A DNA stretch of 64,000 nucleotides from Deroplatys truncata (Eukaryota; Arthropoda; Insecta; Mantodea; Mantidae), in contig CM060978.1 in the NCBI GenBank assembly GCA_030765065.1, positions 108,867,192-108,931,191 on the forward strand. The letters run 5' to 3'. This document shows positions 38,250-51,799 of the stretch, in pieces (positions within the stretch are counted from its first letter, which is position 1; every line of letters begins with the position of its first letter). The translations under genes and the position numbers were made by a program. Below the pieces are notes generated by a model. That model was not told the origin of the DNA. It did no database searches and saw nothing but the letters and a program-made list of their open reading frames with translations.

Positions 38250-38269
38250 CAACAACAACAACAACAACA
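38250..38269. repeat. (CAA)n microsatellite
   Basis: Six to seven CAA units. Confidence 0.9.
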
Positions 38270-39843
38270 GATTTAAACTCTGTAGGTGTAGTAATTCGTA
38301 AATTGTTTCATTTGTGCAGGCGAACGAGCCGACTACAGCAGCAGCAAATTCACCTAAAAAGGAAAAACAAAGCATTAAGAATAGTTGTATGTGTGTGAGT
38401 AACTTTCGCGTGCGAAAATTTCTCGCGTGGTAATTTCTCCCACGCGACCAATAATTCACAATAAGTTTATAACGACTTTTTAATTCCATCGAAAATCTTA
38501 AACCAATGAAATGTGCTGCAGCCGGGGACATTCTTAACATGGTACCGTATCATCGGGATGTTATATGCAGATGTTCTTCCATATTTGATTAATATTTTTG
38601 TATTTTGCTTCTACTATATCGTTTACTTCTGAAGACACCAAACTATAAGATAAACCCCCAAAATAACCATTAAAATTACATATTCACATATCCCTCATTG
38701 TTAAATTGATTAATACTATAGTGAAAAGTGAACTGCAGTTCACAAGGTCAGAGAGGAGAAAGAACACAAGCTTACGTTGATGAACCCCTTCAACCCCTAC
38801 ACAGTATTTTTCTTTACTCCTTTTCGCAATATGTATTCTTCAAACACCACAAGAACCACAGGTGGCCGTATATGGCCAGTTGGCTAAAACTGATGAACCT
38901 CTCCTTTCATTTGACACTTCAGTTATTTATTTTATGTTTTCATTAATAAAAAAGTTAAAAGTGAAGCTTTCCAATACAAACCGTGCATACAAATACAGAA
39001 AAGCTTACTCAACTTTAATTTGTATTCATCTATAGGATGAAGACAACACCAGTTACCTACTCTCAAGCTTTTTAATTTTTTAGATTACGTAGTACACTAT
39101 TGTTAACAAAACATTTAATTTTATAATAGTTGCAACTTTTCAAGCAACCTCAAATGCCTCAGTTTGCAGAAAAATAAAAAAGGGGAAGAAATTAAATAAC
39201 ATTGTTTGCATTCTTTAAACGAAAACAAAGCAACTGCACTGACAATCGACTGTAGGTAGATGAAAGGTGTTAGTATCGTGCCCTGGGTTTAGCGAAGTGC
39301 TCATTTCCACTACTATATTGCGACAGTCAGATGCCGCATATGGTTACTACCCGTCTGCAAGCTGAAATTAGGGGAATTGGCGGGAGATCCGAAGCTAAGG
39401 GTAACCACAGCAGCCTGCCAGCAACGAGAACAATCGAGAAGTTAGAACATTCTGCAAGGAGAAATGTTGCAAACCGGAGGTACTTATTTGGATGAGGTGT
39501 TTCAGAATTCAAGCGACAAACTTTCAGGAGTTTACAGCGGATGGTCTGTGACGACAAACTTTGAAGTCACGTAATGATTTTTCATTTGAACATTCGCAAT
39601 GATAAATGCAAATAAATAAATGAATAAATACATAAAACATAGATTGCAGTACTAGCTTCCACTTTAAAATAAGTAAACTCTCCTCAACAAATTCGAAGAT
39701 AACACTGCGGTATTTTCTAAGTTACAAGCTTTGTTTTTTGTTTTTTGGAAATATACTCTGTCAGCAAGGACCAGTGCACCACTGACACCTCCACGTTCAC
39801 GTGGAGAATCATACGCATCAGACACACAAACGACACTTAGCTG
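38270..39843. other. no recognised gene
   Basis: This is AT-rich with a modestly GC-richer patch at 39250-39560. No frame longer than about 98 codons is present and none is recognised. Confidence 0.4.
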
Positions 39844-39844
39844 T

Positions 39845-39930
39845 AGTAATAGTGCAGTCATTAGCGTGCTCGGCTATCAATATGTGGTGCTGGGTTCAAA
39901 CACTGTACAAGCAGGCAAACTTTTTTTTCT
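39845..39930 (+). repeat. tRNA-like SINE head
   Basis: GTGCAGTCATTAGCGTGCTCGG (A-box region) and GGTGCTGGGTTCAAACAC (B box) are correctly spaced on the plus strand, and a T-rich run follows. This fits a tRNA-derived SINE. The ends were not resolved. Confidence 0.45.
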
Positions 39931-39931
39931 A

Positions 39932-40750
39932 TCCAAACAGATGAATGGCATACGTTTGTGGTGAACCCAATTATAATTTCTCGCATTTCTTTCAAAGTTT
40001 AAGTACATGCTACGGAGATATTCACATGCAATGTTTGAATATATCATGTTTGAACGATTACCAGCAAGTAGCAACAACTCAGGGAAGTTTTATCAATGGC
40101 GTAATGGCACACTATTGATTTTGATCTATTGAAAACAATTGTGAACTCAAAGACCATAATGATATATCAAAGTGTTCGCCTAATACTCCTCTGTAACCTT
40201 TGAAAATTTGTCGGTTAAATTCTGTAACATCCTGTATAGGATGGAATGAAATCGATTAGACGTTACTGAAGGCAAGTGTTCAATGTTGCAAAGTGCGAGT
40301 AAAATAATTACATTACATACGTTTAGCTAGGTAATAATATAGGTTTGCTTTCATTTCACACTTGGATTAACAACTACAGATAGTCGCCTTTTTCCAGCAC
40401 CGATATATTTTTCCATTTTGAAATAACCATACTTAGATTAAAGTGCGGTATGAGAGGCTTCAGTAATTGGTTACAGTGTTCTTTCGATTTATAGCTTTTA
40501 AATTTATTACTTTCATTGAATTAAAATCAGCATAGTTTGATAAAGTATCACACTATGCCATTAATGTGAAAATATCTTTCACGCACTCGCTTCTGTGTAC
40601 CATATTAGTTGACAATCTCACTAAACATAAATATCTTACTTTTTAAATGGTTATAAATTCTAGAATTTGAGTGCATTATAGCGAAGGCGATTTTAGTGTT
40701 TCAGCAGTATTTCCTGTTATCATAATCTAGTATTACAACGCTTATTGTTC
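39932..40750. other. no recognised gene
   Basis: This is AT-rich DNA with nothing recognised. Confidence 0.4.
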
Positions 40751-40756
40751 TAATAG

Positions 40757-41619
40757 AAAAAATATGATGTGTTACACTCACATGACTTTCTCTACTCTTG
40801 TGCAAACTATTTTTACAACACTTATTCTCCATATGCTTCATGTTAATTGAGATATCGAGATGTTAATCTTATTGCTAATTTTCTTGTAGATGCAAGGGGA
40901 ATTGCTTGGCTTTAAGATATAGTCAAATATTTTAAGAGCTGGTTGCTATGTAGAGTATTCCATTCTTTTTGCATTACCGGCACCAAAAAAGTGAATAATG
41001 AATTTCCATTTGAGAAAGAGTATAAGTATTGGAAAATTTAAGGGAATAACAAGCAATGGTTCACTCAAAAAAAATGTATATGACATAAATTGTGTATTTT
41101 AACACGATCTACATTTTTTGTGCAGTAAAAGTTTGTCTATCTATTATGGTTTACCAGTTATTCAAAAGTCGTTCACAATGAAGAATACTTTTGGAGACAT
41201 TCCCAGAAAATTCGAGATATACATTTCATTTGTCATAAAAATATCTTAAAACACATGATATTTTAATCAAAATCGTTAGAGCCATTTTTTATAAAATTAA
41301 AATTTTCGAAAAATGTTCCATATAAAAGGTAATATGTGGTGGGGGATTTTCTTGAAAATCTTTGTGTCGGATCTCTGAAAGATACTGAACCTAAATATCA
41401 AGTTTGGCGTTTATCCGACTGTTCGTTTCTGAGTTATGCTGTTAACAGACAGACAGACAGACAGACAGACACACACACATACACACACACACGGACATGT
41501 TTCCAAAAATGCTTTTTTTGGATTCAGGGGGTCTCAAAACATATATTTCCGGTGAAATCTCGGTATCGAATTTTTGGGTGGAATACAAAACTTCCCCTAC
41601 TTACTATACGTAGTAGAGA
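40757..41619 (-). repeat. family A repeat, full length
   Basis: This is one of the best minus copies. It starts with the inverse tail near 40765 (GATGTGTTACACTCACATGA) and CTTTCTCTACTC, and includes a GACA/CA microsatellite at about 41447-41492. It ends with ACTTCCCCTACTTACTATAC and GTAGTAGAGAAAG near 41619. Confidence 0.85.
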
Positions 41620-41898
41620 AAGTAACAACTGATGTGTTTAGTTTCATTACACATTTCGTTGTAGAACAAGATGGAAACGAAACCATAGTCAGATATTTGA
41701 AAGCGACTCGCTATGACTCTAATATTCCATACCCTTTCTATGGCACAGCTAGAAACAAGTGAATAGCGCCAGGACTTTTAAAAAGTTACAGGTATTGAAA
41801 AATTAAACCAATATTAACGCTATCTCGGAAATGGTTGATGTCATAAAAAGTTATTAGAAATAAATTGTGTGTTTTAAAGAGATATGTTTTTTAAAGTA

Positions 41899-42713
41899 CA
41901 AGGTTGAGGAGATAAAACCGACGGTCCGTGTTATCACATTGAGTTGAAACAAATTTCAAATGGAATAAAATGAATAAATGAATGTGTCCTGTGTTTACCT
42001 TCATAATAACTGTTGGAGGTGCCCTCCATCTGCATCTAGACACTTCTGTGCACGTCTTAACAGGTTCATAAAAACACGTTTCAGTTCCTTATGTGTGATA
42101 GTGCGGATGCAATTTCTGATGTTATCCTTCAGTTCATTAATGGAATGGAGATTCTGCTCGTACACGTTTCCCTTCAAGTACCCCCATAAACAAAAGTCAC
42201 ATGTCGACAAATCTGGTGACCACAGCGGCCATAAGCCTTTGCTCGCAGTCCTCTCTTCAATGAGCATTGATTAACACGGGTAAGTGAGCTCTCAGATGTG
42301 TGATATGTCGCCCCATCTTGTTGAAAGAAGCAGTACTCGTAATTACGTTCCTCTTCGGTTAGTAAGGGATAAATTTCATCCAAAAATGTCAAGTAGACAT
42401 CCGTGTTGACTATGGTGTCGAAGAATATTGGACCCATAATGCGTTTCGCAGCCATAGCGTATCACGCACAGATCTTTTGGTTGTGTAGAGGTTGCTCGAA
42501 CAATAGGTTAGGATTTGTGTCGCCCAGTACCTACTGTTCTGCGAGTTTACTTACCCCGATAGATGAAACAATAATGAGACTAAACTTGCGGAAGATAGGA
42601 TAGCCAACATAATCACAACAATAAAACTAAAAACGGTGTAGAAAGGATAGCCAACATAATTTCTTTCCAAATCATATAAAATTAGATGGGGCCGGTTTTA
42701 TCCGCCAGACCTG
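41899..42713 (-). mobile_element. mariner-like transposon, 815-bp deletion derivative
   Basis: The terminal inverted repeats share GATAAAACCG (left end CAAGGTTGAGGAGATAAAACCG; right end, inverted, CAGGTCTGGCGGATAAAACCG). TA flanks both sides (41897-41898 and 42714-42715). The host repeat is continuous across the insertion, which confirms the boundaries. A full mariner is about 1.3 kb, so roughly 500 bp has been lost, mainly the N-terminal half of the transposase gene on the minus strand. Confidence 0.85.
42001..42455 (-). pseudogene. mariner-like transposase pseudogene, C-terminal half
   Basis: The minus-strand frames read GPIFFDTIVNTDVYLTFL, then YCFFQQDGATYHTS (second catalytic aspartate block), and after a frame change near 42270 EERTASKGLWPLWSPDLSTC with DFCLWGYLKGNVYE (third acidic block), ending DADGGHLQQLL. 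These are characteristic of IS630/Tc1/mariner transposases, which cut DNA at TA targets. The N-terminal DNA-binding domain and the first catalytic residue are missing and at least one frameshift is present, so it is inactive. Confidence 0.85.
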
Positions 42714-43169
42714 TATGTTTTTGTTCTATCTCTTCACGTTTAACAGTTATACAAAATTCCTTCTGAATGCGGTGGACGCCACAGGTATTAACAGAAAATT
42801 AAAGATATGCACTTTGTCATGTGAATATATTAAATATATGGTATTTTAATAAAATTCGTTGGAGGCATGTTTGATCAAATAAACACTTTCGAATAATGTT
42901 CCATGTAAAGGGTAGTTTAGGTTGGGGAGATTTTCCTGGAAATCTCCGTGTCGCATCTTGAATAACTGAATTTAAATATCAAGTTTGGTACTTATCCAAC
43001 TTGATGTTTTGAGTATACTGTTCACACACATACGCACACGCGGACTTTTTTTTTTTTTTTTTTTTTTCAAAAACGCTTTTCATGGATTCAGGGTATTTCC
43101 GGTTATCTCGATATCGAATTTTTGGGTGGAATGTAATACCTTCTATACCTACTAGGTACATGGTAGAGA

Positions 43170-43753
43170 GAGAGAGTAAAAACTACTCGCAATTAACTCT
43201 CAGCTTTAGAGACGTTGGTTCATGCATTCATTTCATATACGCATTCATCATATGATACGGTATGGCTATAGGAGGTTAAACTTTAAAAATGGGATATAAC
43301 AACTACTTTACTGGTCACGTTGTGTAACTGGGCTTTTTACTAGTATGCTACATGCTCCATAATCCATTTGAAAGCAAGTTGTGAGAGCAAAATGCCAGGC
43401 ACGTCCCTCCTGGAATAATAAAACTGAACAGTATATATGGTCTGAAACAAGCTGCACTGGCTTGTGCGGGTTTTGTAATTGGAGGCTTATCCGGTTAGAT
43501 TCCTCAATTCAAGGATTAAAGTCGATTGGCTTCTAGCTTTTGTATCTCGGATGAAAGGTAGTTCATTGTTGATCGTCCAAAATCTGTTTTTATGAAGGGT
43601 TATACAGTATCGGAGGGATAGCGGTAAACAAAAGTACTAATAAATCTACTGAAACTGTATGGTGCTTGAATTAACTGTTTCATTTAAAAATGCTCGGTCT
43701 AGAGCATAATGTACCATGGGTTCATCTAACTGAAACCACATTCTCAAGAGAGT

Positions 43754-43797
<44 letters not shown>

Positions 43798-44555
43798 CTC
43801 CAAAACCCTAAGCTAAATGGTATTTGGTGTTTGTTAATAAGAGGGGAGAAACAATCATGTCCTCCATGGTAACTAAACCTCAAATCACTTATTATTTCGC
43901 TCCTCCCCCCTCAATGTGAGCTAAGACTTTTTCAGACACAGTCTGCATTCGTAGATGATTTAATATAAATATAGATATATTACGCAAGTTATCAACACAT
44001 GTCAATTGCAGCACCTTTAAGCCGGAGAGCAGAATACCTGTATAGATTGAGGCATACCTTCGCCATTTGAGTTTATTGGCTTAAATAAGTATGGGTATTC
44101 TACAGGATATAATTTGCTATTTGTATCTCTCATTACTTTGATTTCCCATCAGAGTACTACTTCACATGTTTTTATTGATTTATGAATTACACCGTGTGTG
44201 ATACTAACTCAACTCTGTTGGCGTTGTTGGGTTAAATGTTGAGATTCCTCTGTCTCTCTCTCTCTCTCTGTCTGTCTGTTTCTCCCTTTCCCATCTCTCT
44301 CTCACTCTATATCTTCGCCTCCCTCTCTTTACCTTCTCATTTCCGCCTTTTTCCTCTTTCTCCCAATTTCACTCTCCTCCTCCATCACCCTTACTCCTCT
44401 TTCACATGTCACGTGATATTTTGAAAATTAGTAATAAATGGTCTTTCTGGGGTAGTAGTAAGAATTAGAATGCGAGTAAACGGGTTGAATATCATGCTCC
44501 TTCTTTATGCTTACAAATCTGTGGGAAGTATGTTGTTTCCCACAGTAACAGATTT
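43170..44555. other. no recognised gene; simple repeats
   Basis: This stretch contains an (AAT)n microsatellite at 43755-43797 (about 14 units) and a pyrimidine-rich stretch at 44246-44402 (TC and TCTG runs on the plus strand). No gene is recognised. Confidence 0.5.
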
Positions 44556-44559
44556 ATGT

Positions 44560-44770
44560 ACACCAATAATAGTAACGAAATATTTGTATAGCTTCTTAAA
44601 TACTCATTCTATGGAATTTTTGTAAACAATAAAGCTTGTTAGAAACATTATACTTAAAACTGCTACTATGCAGCATTTTTAAAAAAAATAAAAACTAAAT
44701 AATAAAGCGAAATATAAACTTTGGATTTCTTTGATTTTGCGCCCCATTATAACATACACTTCGAGCAAAA
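44560..44770 (+). repeat. diverged relative of the 294-bp inverted-repeat arm
   Basis: AATAATAGTAACGAAATATT, AAAGCTTGTTAGAAA and TTTTGCGCCCCATTA align in order with the right arm of the 18.7-20.0 kb structure (AATAATAGTAACAAAATATT, AAAGCTTATTAGAAA, TTTTGTGCCCAATTA). It is diverged, and a single copy here is not part of an inverted pair. Confidence 0.45.
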
Positions 44771-44910
44771 TGATTAAGATGCCATATAGTGTATTTACTA
44801 AGTGGGATCTAAAAATACATTTACACCAAGTTCGATAATGATCGATTAGACCACTCTTGATACTGACGTGTATAATGCACTAGACTGAAGCCATAAATCG
44901 CATTTTTACT

Positions 44911-45770
44911 TTCTCTACTACGTATAGTAAGTAGGGGAAGTATTGTATTCCACCCAAAATTTCGATACCGAGATTTCACCGGAAATACATGTTTTGAGAC
45001 TCACTGAATCCAAAAAAAGCATTTTTGGAAACATGTCCGTGTGTGTGTCTGTCTGTGTGTCTGTGTGTCTGTGAACAGCATAACACAAAAACGAAGAGTC
45101 GGATAAACACCAAACTTGGTATTTAGGTTCAGTATCTTTCAGAGATGCGACACGAAGGTTTTCAAGAAAATCCCCCCACCCCAGACTACCCTTTACATGG
45201 AACATTTTTTGAAAATTTTAATTTTCTCAAAAACGGCTCTAACGATTTTGATTAAAATATCATATGTTTAAGATATTGTCATGACAAATAAAATGTATAT
45301 TTCGAATTTTCTGGGAATGTCTCCAAAAGTATTCTTCGTTATGAACGACTTTTTCATAACTGGTAAACCATAAGAGATAGACAAAATTTTACAACACGAA
45401 AAATGTAGATCGCGTTAAAATACACAATTTATGTCATATACATTTCTTTTGTTGAGTGAACCGTTTGCGAGATATTGCTTGTTATTCCCTTAAATTTTCC
45501 AATACTCATACTTTTTCTCAAATTTGTTATTCATTTTTTTTATGTCCTGGACATGCAAAGAGAATGGAATGCGCCACATAGCAACCAGCGTTAAAATATT
45601 TGACTATCGCTTAAAACCTACCATATTCCCCTTGCATCTACAAGAAAATTATCAATAAGATTGACATCTCGATATCTCCATTAACATGAAGCATATGGAG
45701 AATAAGCGTTTGTAAAAATAGTTTGTACAAGAGTAGAGAAAGTCATGTGAGTGTAACACATCAGATTTTT
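44911..45770 (+). repeat. family A repeat, full-length reference copy
   Basis: This is the clearest plus copy. CTTTCTCTACT at 44911-44921 starts an imperfect palindrome (ACTTTCTCTACTAC / AGTAAGTAGGGGAAGT). A GT/CTGT microsatellite follows at 45041-45070. The body runs to AGTAGAGAAAG at 45732-45742, the inverse of the start, and then to the conserved tail TGTAACACATCAGATTTTT ending about 45770. Confidence 0.85.
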
Positions 45771-45954
45771 GAAGTGTTTGTATGGCTGTGTTCCTAAGAC
45801 CAACAAAACGTACAATCGCTAAAATATATATATTTTGCCTAATCTAACACACCCGCCAATTCTCCTACTGTTCTAGCTCACATGTATTCTTCAGTTATAA
45901 GCTTATTATATGACATTAATCGTTCTTTGACACTAACTGTGTGTGACAGTAAGG

Positions 45955-46022
45955 CGGAAAGTTAAATCAGGCTTGAAAAATTCAATGCCATGCCTGGGAC
46001 TTGAACCACGGATCTTGGTCTC
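45955..46022 (-). mobile_element. SINE family S2, partial
   Basis: On the minus strand, GATCCGTGGTTCAAGTCCC (B box) and CATTGAATTTTTCAAGCC match the S2 SINEs. The A-box part is gone. Confidence 0.5.
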
Positions 46023-46024
46023 TT

Positions 46025-48984
46025 CATTTTTCATTTTATCATTATATTCTTATCTTAGGTGTATTATTTATATATATAAGCAAAAACTAAACAACAATTA
46101 TGTAACAATATTTTAAAAATTAAATCTGGGAAATAAATTACAAATATTTACAATACACGTCTTGGGGTGAGGAACCAAGTACTAGGACGGAACTTAGGGC
46201 ACTGACATATTTAATTTCGCCCTTGGATTATAATATCTCCGGTATTTGAGATCGCCTTGAAGGTTGACTGACATACTTACTTATACAACAATTTTCACTT
46301 GAACCAGTCATCTTGTGAATAGTGATCGAGTATAGCAGTAGTTCCACAACGTCAAGGAAATGTTGGCTATCAGAAGACAATGGAGGTCACAAAGAAACAG
46401 AAGATACAAAATAATAAAACCAAGATTTTGGGAAGCATGAATCAGCTCTTGTGAACGGATTTAACGAAATTCTGTTGTTGCGAATATCGAAATGGAATCC
46501 ATAACTTTTCTTGCGTTTTTACAGATGCCGGAAAAGTCTCTTTCCGGGCTGTGCACCTGTATGCAAGCCGCATAAGTGGTTTTAGATATCCTGCAGATAA
46601 GGAAACGAGAAAAGGTTAAGAAGCTGTGCTGGTGCCATTGTGTATATAAAAGAAAACAGAGGATCATCACAAAATATTTCGAAAAGAAAGAGTGTTCACC
46701 ATGGGATGTATACGAATAGTATAATAATATTAAATACATTTTCGGTACATTCAATGTACGTTTTCTGAAATTAAGTTCTTTAGGCATTGTTCCACTAAGA
46801 AACTTATGAAATAACGTTCATGGACAGAAAGTTTTGTAATGCAATGCATAAAATTAATTTTTACAATCAAATAGCTGATAATAATAATACTCTTAGTGAT
46901 ATTAACTCTTAACAAACACATCCCGTTGTTAAATTGCACATACACCCTGATAGTACTGTAGTTGTAAAATCCACCAAACTTTTGTGTAGATTCTCTTGAC
47001 ATTAGTCGATTTACTTAGTTTAATATTTGATTTTTGGCGGTTATAATTGTAGAAGAGATTATGCCCTTGTCAGAAAGTCGGCATTGAGTAATATAAATAA
47101 TTAATTTAAATTTAAGCTTAGTGTTGCCACATTGTGTCATTGCAATAGTTAACATCACAGTGTGTTTACTTCCCTTCATTATTTCTAGTTTAATCTTGCA
47201 AGAGAAAAAGACTCATAAGTCCTCCAGGAAAGTGGAAAATAAATTATTTTAAGTACTGCCTCCTAAATAAGCTGTTTCAGAACTTTGAGAAAATTTATTT
47301 GCTATAGGCAGCAAAATGTTGGAGGTGGGTGGCAGTAAAAAAGATTCGCGGTACATTAGCATATTAAATGCCACAAACATCTTCATGTGTCGAGAGTGCA
47401 GTCAAAAGTATTTCGTGTGTTCTGCAGCAACAAGTCCTAACTAAAGACATTTTTACATGAATTAATATGGATTTTTCTGCCGTTGCCATATTGGGCAAGA
47501 GACGTTGAGAAGACAGTACACTATAAGGACAATATGAAATTTGGGTCATTTTGTCACTTTTAGGTAAGCTTATAATGATTTTAAATATTTATTTGTCATT
47601 TGAACACTTTTATAGCATAAACACCCGTGGCTCGATTATAATAATTTCTAATAATTCTTTATTACATTTACAACTTAAAAGCATAAAGCACTTGGTGTTA
47701 AGTTATACAAAAACTGCTGGAGCTCTACCTAGTATTTCTGTAACTTAAAAGCTGTGAGACCAGAAGTTAAGTATATGCGAAGTATATTTGGAGTTAAATA
47801 TATGCTTGTAGTTTGCAAGGCCCTTGCTAGATGCAGAATGTCATAAAGACGCAAGTAAGCCTAAGTAAGCCTTAGAAGAAATGTACTGTGCTTTATGAAT
47901 GCTTATGTCACGAAATCAATTCAAACCATATCTGAAGTTGGCTTTTAGTTTTTAACTCAAAGTGCTTGTAAGTAAAAAGGTAATCTCAGGCTCGAATGTC
48001 TGCATTATTCACAGTTGAGGTGTCGACAAAGCGTACTAAACAAGCCAACACCGACTCCATAAACCACTATTTGCTAAGTTCTTTAGCTGCCACAAGACAA
48101 AACACAACAAACTATCTCCGTGCTCCTGGTGGCATAATCCTCCTCCTTCTGTTTTTATAGATACAAGTAATCCTATGCAACTAAGCTCTTTTCAAAAATA
48201 TCTACTTAGGAACATTTTGCAACATCGGTCAATATTGTCCTCCTTATGAAGCCACCGGTCATACTAAAGTTTCGTCCCATTTTAGCGGTAAATAAAATAC
48301 ACGGTTTTGTTAAATTGTAACGCCCAAGTTTCCCGCAGAATTCGTAACTAGGCTTATTCGCAAACTAAGCAGATCTAAAAAAATCTGGAATAACCTCATA
48401 AACATTCCCTAAGTTATCCTATGAACTTGTGTATTCAGAAAAGCATTTACTTCCACTAACTTTGAAATAATCCTAAACAATATATAGGATGCAAAGTATT
48501 TACAGCTAAAAATTTCGGATGGTAGAGGTATGTTCAACTATGATAGTTCTTACGCACCTCCCTGATACAATCACGTTTCGTTACACGAAAATGCAGTATA
48601 TAAGTATGGTTTGTCGAAATGGCTAAACACCGGTACGAATCAGTGCTCTTCATTGTAAACTGTAACCTAACATTGTCCCGTAACGTCAATCAACATCTTC
48701 ACTTCCCCTTTACACCAGAGGCTACTTGGCTACTTCGAGCATAATATAGATGATATTGAATACGTGGCTCCGTCAGGTGTTTGTTTTCAGAAGTTCAAAG
48801 GCGTCTAAAAAGAGATCATTTTCATAACTTGTCGAAGGTTCCTAGCTCTCGAAAATGTCATACAATAAAAAGATGCAACTGACAGGTATGGGTTTAAATC
48901 TAGGAGGAAAATCAGAGAAATCCTAGTGAATTCAGTGAAAGTTAAAGCAATGTTTGTAAAAAAAATAAAATAAAATCAGAATAA
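46025..48984. other. no recognised gene
   Basis: This is nearly 3 kb of AT-rich DNA with open frames up to 108 codons on the minus strand, none recognised. Confidence 0.4.
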
Positions 48985-50275
48985 AGTAGTAGTAGTGGTA
49001 TTTATTAAGCATTTAGTATTACATTAATTGCATAACACAGTCACATGGGTCATAAGACCGTACATGCTCTCTAGAAAAATACCTGGTCTGTATACGTGAC
49101 TTGCAGTATCAACCAGAAAACAATTATTTTTTTTATAATCACCGCACTATATACATACATATAAAATTGAAAAAAACACTCTGAATCACACACTCAAACA
49201 CACACACACACACACACACACACAGTCGCGCACAAGTACTCAAGCACCACATATGTTTAAAGAAAAATTACATAAACACCTTATCTCTTAGTACACGTAC
49301 TTCCATTAAGTATGTGCCCAAGCTTGGCCAGTTTTGGCTGTTTAGAATCATGTCCCAGCATGCTGTCCTCCGTCTGTTGGAAGCCAAAAATACTTCCGGT
49401 AATAGTTTTTTCCTAATACCCTCCGTCTGCACGCATGCTGCCAAAATATGCGTCCAGTCTTCTTGTTCCCCGCATAATGGGCAAATCCTCCTGCCATCGT
49501 CATCAACAATCTTGCGAGCTTTCCACCCTCCCAGCCTAAGGCATGCTATTCCAGTCCTCTGTTTTATATTCAATTCCAAAATATGTGTTTCCTTACCCCA
49601 CCTAGTTTTTATTTCATTTTGTAGCTCCAATATTGATCTTTGTCTACATTCAGATTCTATTTTCTGCCTGTTTATATCGCATAGTCGTCTTTTGACCTTT
49701 CTCACGGCACTGTGTGTATTTTCATTACCCCTTTGCCAGATATCATTTAAGCCAATTTTTGATAATTCGCGTTGCAATCCCGCCGCCCACCATTTTGGAT
49801 GCTCTATGTTGTTCATTTGATGACGATAACATATTGCTCTCAGAGTTGTTTGATTACCTTTAATTATTCGCAGCCAGTACCTAACTACGTTTAGTTTAGC
49901 AAATACAGCATCTTCCCAGCATCTTCTTCTCCCGAAGAACTCCGTAGTTTGAAGTACTCCTCCCAAACCCTAGAATGCGCTTCCAGAAACTACATTGTAT
50001 TTTATTTACATTATCCACCCTCTCCCATCCCCACACTTCACTGCCGTATAGTAATGAGGACCTAACCATTGCTTCATACATGGTCTGTAATGTTTTTACT
50101 GGCATATCTGGTACCCGTGCCAATATCCTTAATACTTCAGAAAGTTGTCCAATCCCTTTGTGTTTTATAAACTCCATGTTCTTGTTCCATTTTCCGCCCA
50201 TATCAAACCTTACTCCTAAGTAATCGAAGTGTTTAACATTTTGAATTTCTTCCTCCCCATAGGTCCACTTTTCAT
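48985..50275 (-). mobile_element. 5'-truncated LINE, same family as the 54.6-kb element
   Basis: The minus strand carries the last 1.29 kb of the LINE: the end of the RT domain, thumb and C-terminal region, the CCHC motif (ICPLCGEQEDWTHILAAC) and the 3' UTR with its CA/GT tract (49198-49222). It ends in an ATAAATACC then TAC-rich tail at 48985-49005. It aligns with 57888-59171 of the full copy with few differences. Relative to that copy, a one-base insertion near 49930 changes the frame, so two overlapping frames (49268-49966 and 49896-50201) cover it. The abrupt start near 50275 is the usual result of incomplete reverse transcription. No target duplication was resolved. Confidence 0.9.
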
Positions 50276-51767
50276 CCTATTGGAACTAAAATATAAAAGG
50301 TGCCCAAAAGACCTTCACTGAAAGTTGCTCCCTACGAAAATTTACATTCGGTTCTACTAATTTGCTAAGTTACTTTAAGTGTATATTGAAATATAGATAT
50401 ATGATTGTCTACCTTACATAATTAAGAATGATGCTACAGATTTACGTATAAATTTCGGAATAATAGTTTTTATATCTTATATTAGAATGGAGAATACATC
50501 ACATATGGATAACATGAGAACAAACTAAATGTTTGCTAATTTGTGATACCTAAATAATTTCGCGTACTGGAGACTTAGAACCTCCTCTCTGTTGGTTGTT
50601 TATTATGGCTTCAGGGGTAATCAATCGAGTATAAGATTGTTGCACAAGCTTTCGAGCATTTTATACCCGTACTTCTTAACAGTTTCCTGAAGAAAGCCAT
50701 AAAGCTACTACACCCGTCTACAGTGCTTAAAGATAGCTAATATAAATAGAAAAACACCCTGGTATATACTATCATATAAAGTATCTGATATTTAACTTAA
50801 ACTATGTTTGCTCCTGTCTTGTGTTTTGCTAGCTTATTGCCCAATGCATGACTTTGGTTATTTATAAACACGTTGTGAATGAAAATATCAGAATCTCATT
50901 CAAAAGTATCTGCTAGCGTTACAATACTTTTAGTGTAAAAGCTATAAGGCACAAACATTGGTTCCACGTTAAACCATCTGTTTATGCTTATGCATTTTAA
51001 CCACACTTTGTTAACTCGCTTAGATGTTTATGGATCCGTACACATTCCAGCCTAGCGTCCTTCGCCAAATACCTATACATTGTATTTACCAAACTGTAAT
51101 ATTGACTGTCTATTCCAGATATGTGTGAGATGTACAAGAAAGGTTACGATAGCATTCTTGAGGATATAGCATTTTTGAAATGTCATGAGAAAGAAAGATT
51201 TCCTCATTGGCCTTGTGTCACAGAATGTCTGAAAATAAATTGCCGTACTCAACTAAGAATGGAAACAGAAAGAAAATTATGATGATAATAATAAGAAAAG
51301 GCATTCAGAAGAGAAATGTATGGAGAGAAATAAGGGAAAAACATGGCTACAAGCAAGGACATCTGTGACAAAGACGTATGGGGAAATAAAAATTAGCTTT
51401 GGGGCAGCAGAATAATCCTGCTTTATATATGTACGTCTCCATTCTTCCGTCCCTATATATGCAAGGAAAGATTTGCCATGTCGTATTACTTTTGCAAAAA
51501 TGTAACGTGTTTAGCTCGCTGACTCTTCAGAAGTTTGTCGTTGAATTCCATTTCCCTATTTACTGCCACAGTTTTCCCCTGTTGATTTTGAGGAAGATAG
51601 AAATAGACGAGAAAAACGCGGGCGCGAAAATGGAGAATTAATTTTTTTACCAAAACTGTTAAGTGTTTCTCATATGAAATACTTAGTCTACATGAAGCAC
51701 TGGTACACACAGATATGACGTTGTGACGTTGTAAGACATTGTCCACCATGGGGTAGACGATACATAA

Positions 51768-51799
<32 letters not shown>

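Larger units (their letters stand above)
41629..43166 (-). repeat. family A repeat split by a mariner insertion
   Basis: The tail-side part lies at 41629-41898 and the palindrome-side part at 42714-43166. The two halves join into one continuous minus copy when 41899-42713 is left out. The right half carries a short CA run and a T22 tract at 43046-43067. It starts directly after the end of the preceding copy. Confidence 0.8.

Noticed and set aside
49314-49820. 168-codon frame on the strand opposite the truncated LINE
   Set aside because: It is the antisense shadow of the LINE C-terminal coding region; the same shadow appears at 58334-58840 in the full copy.
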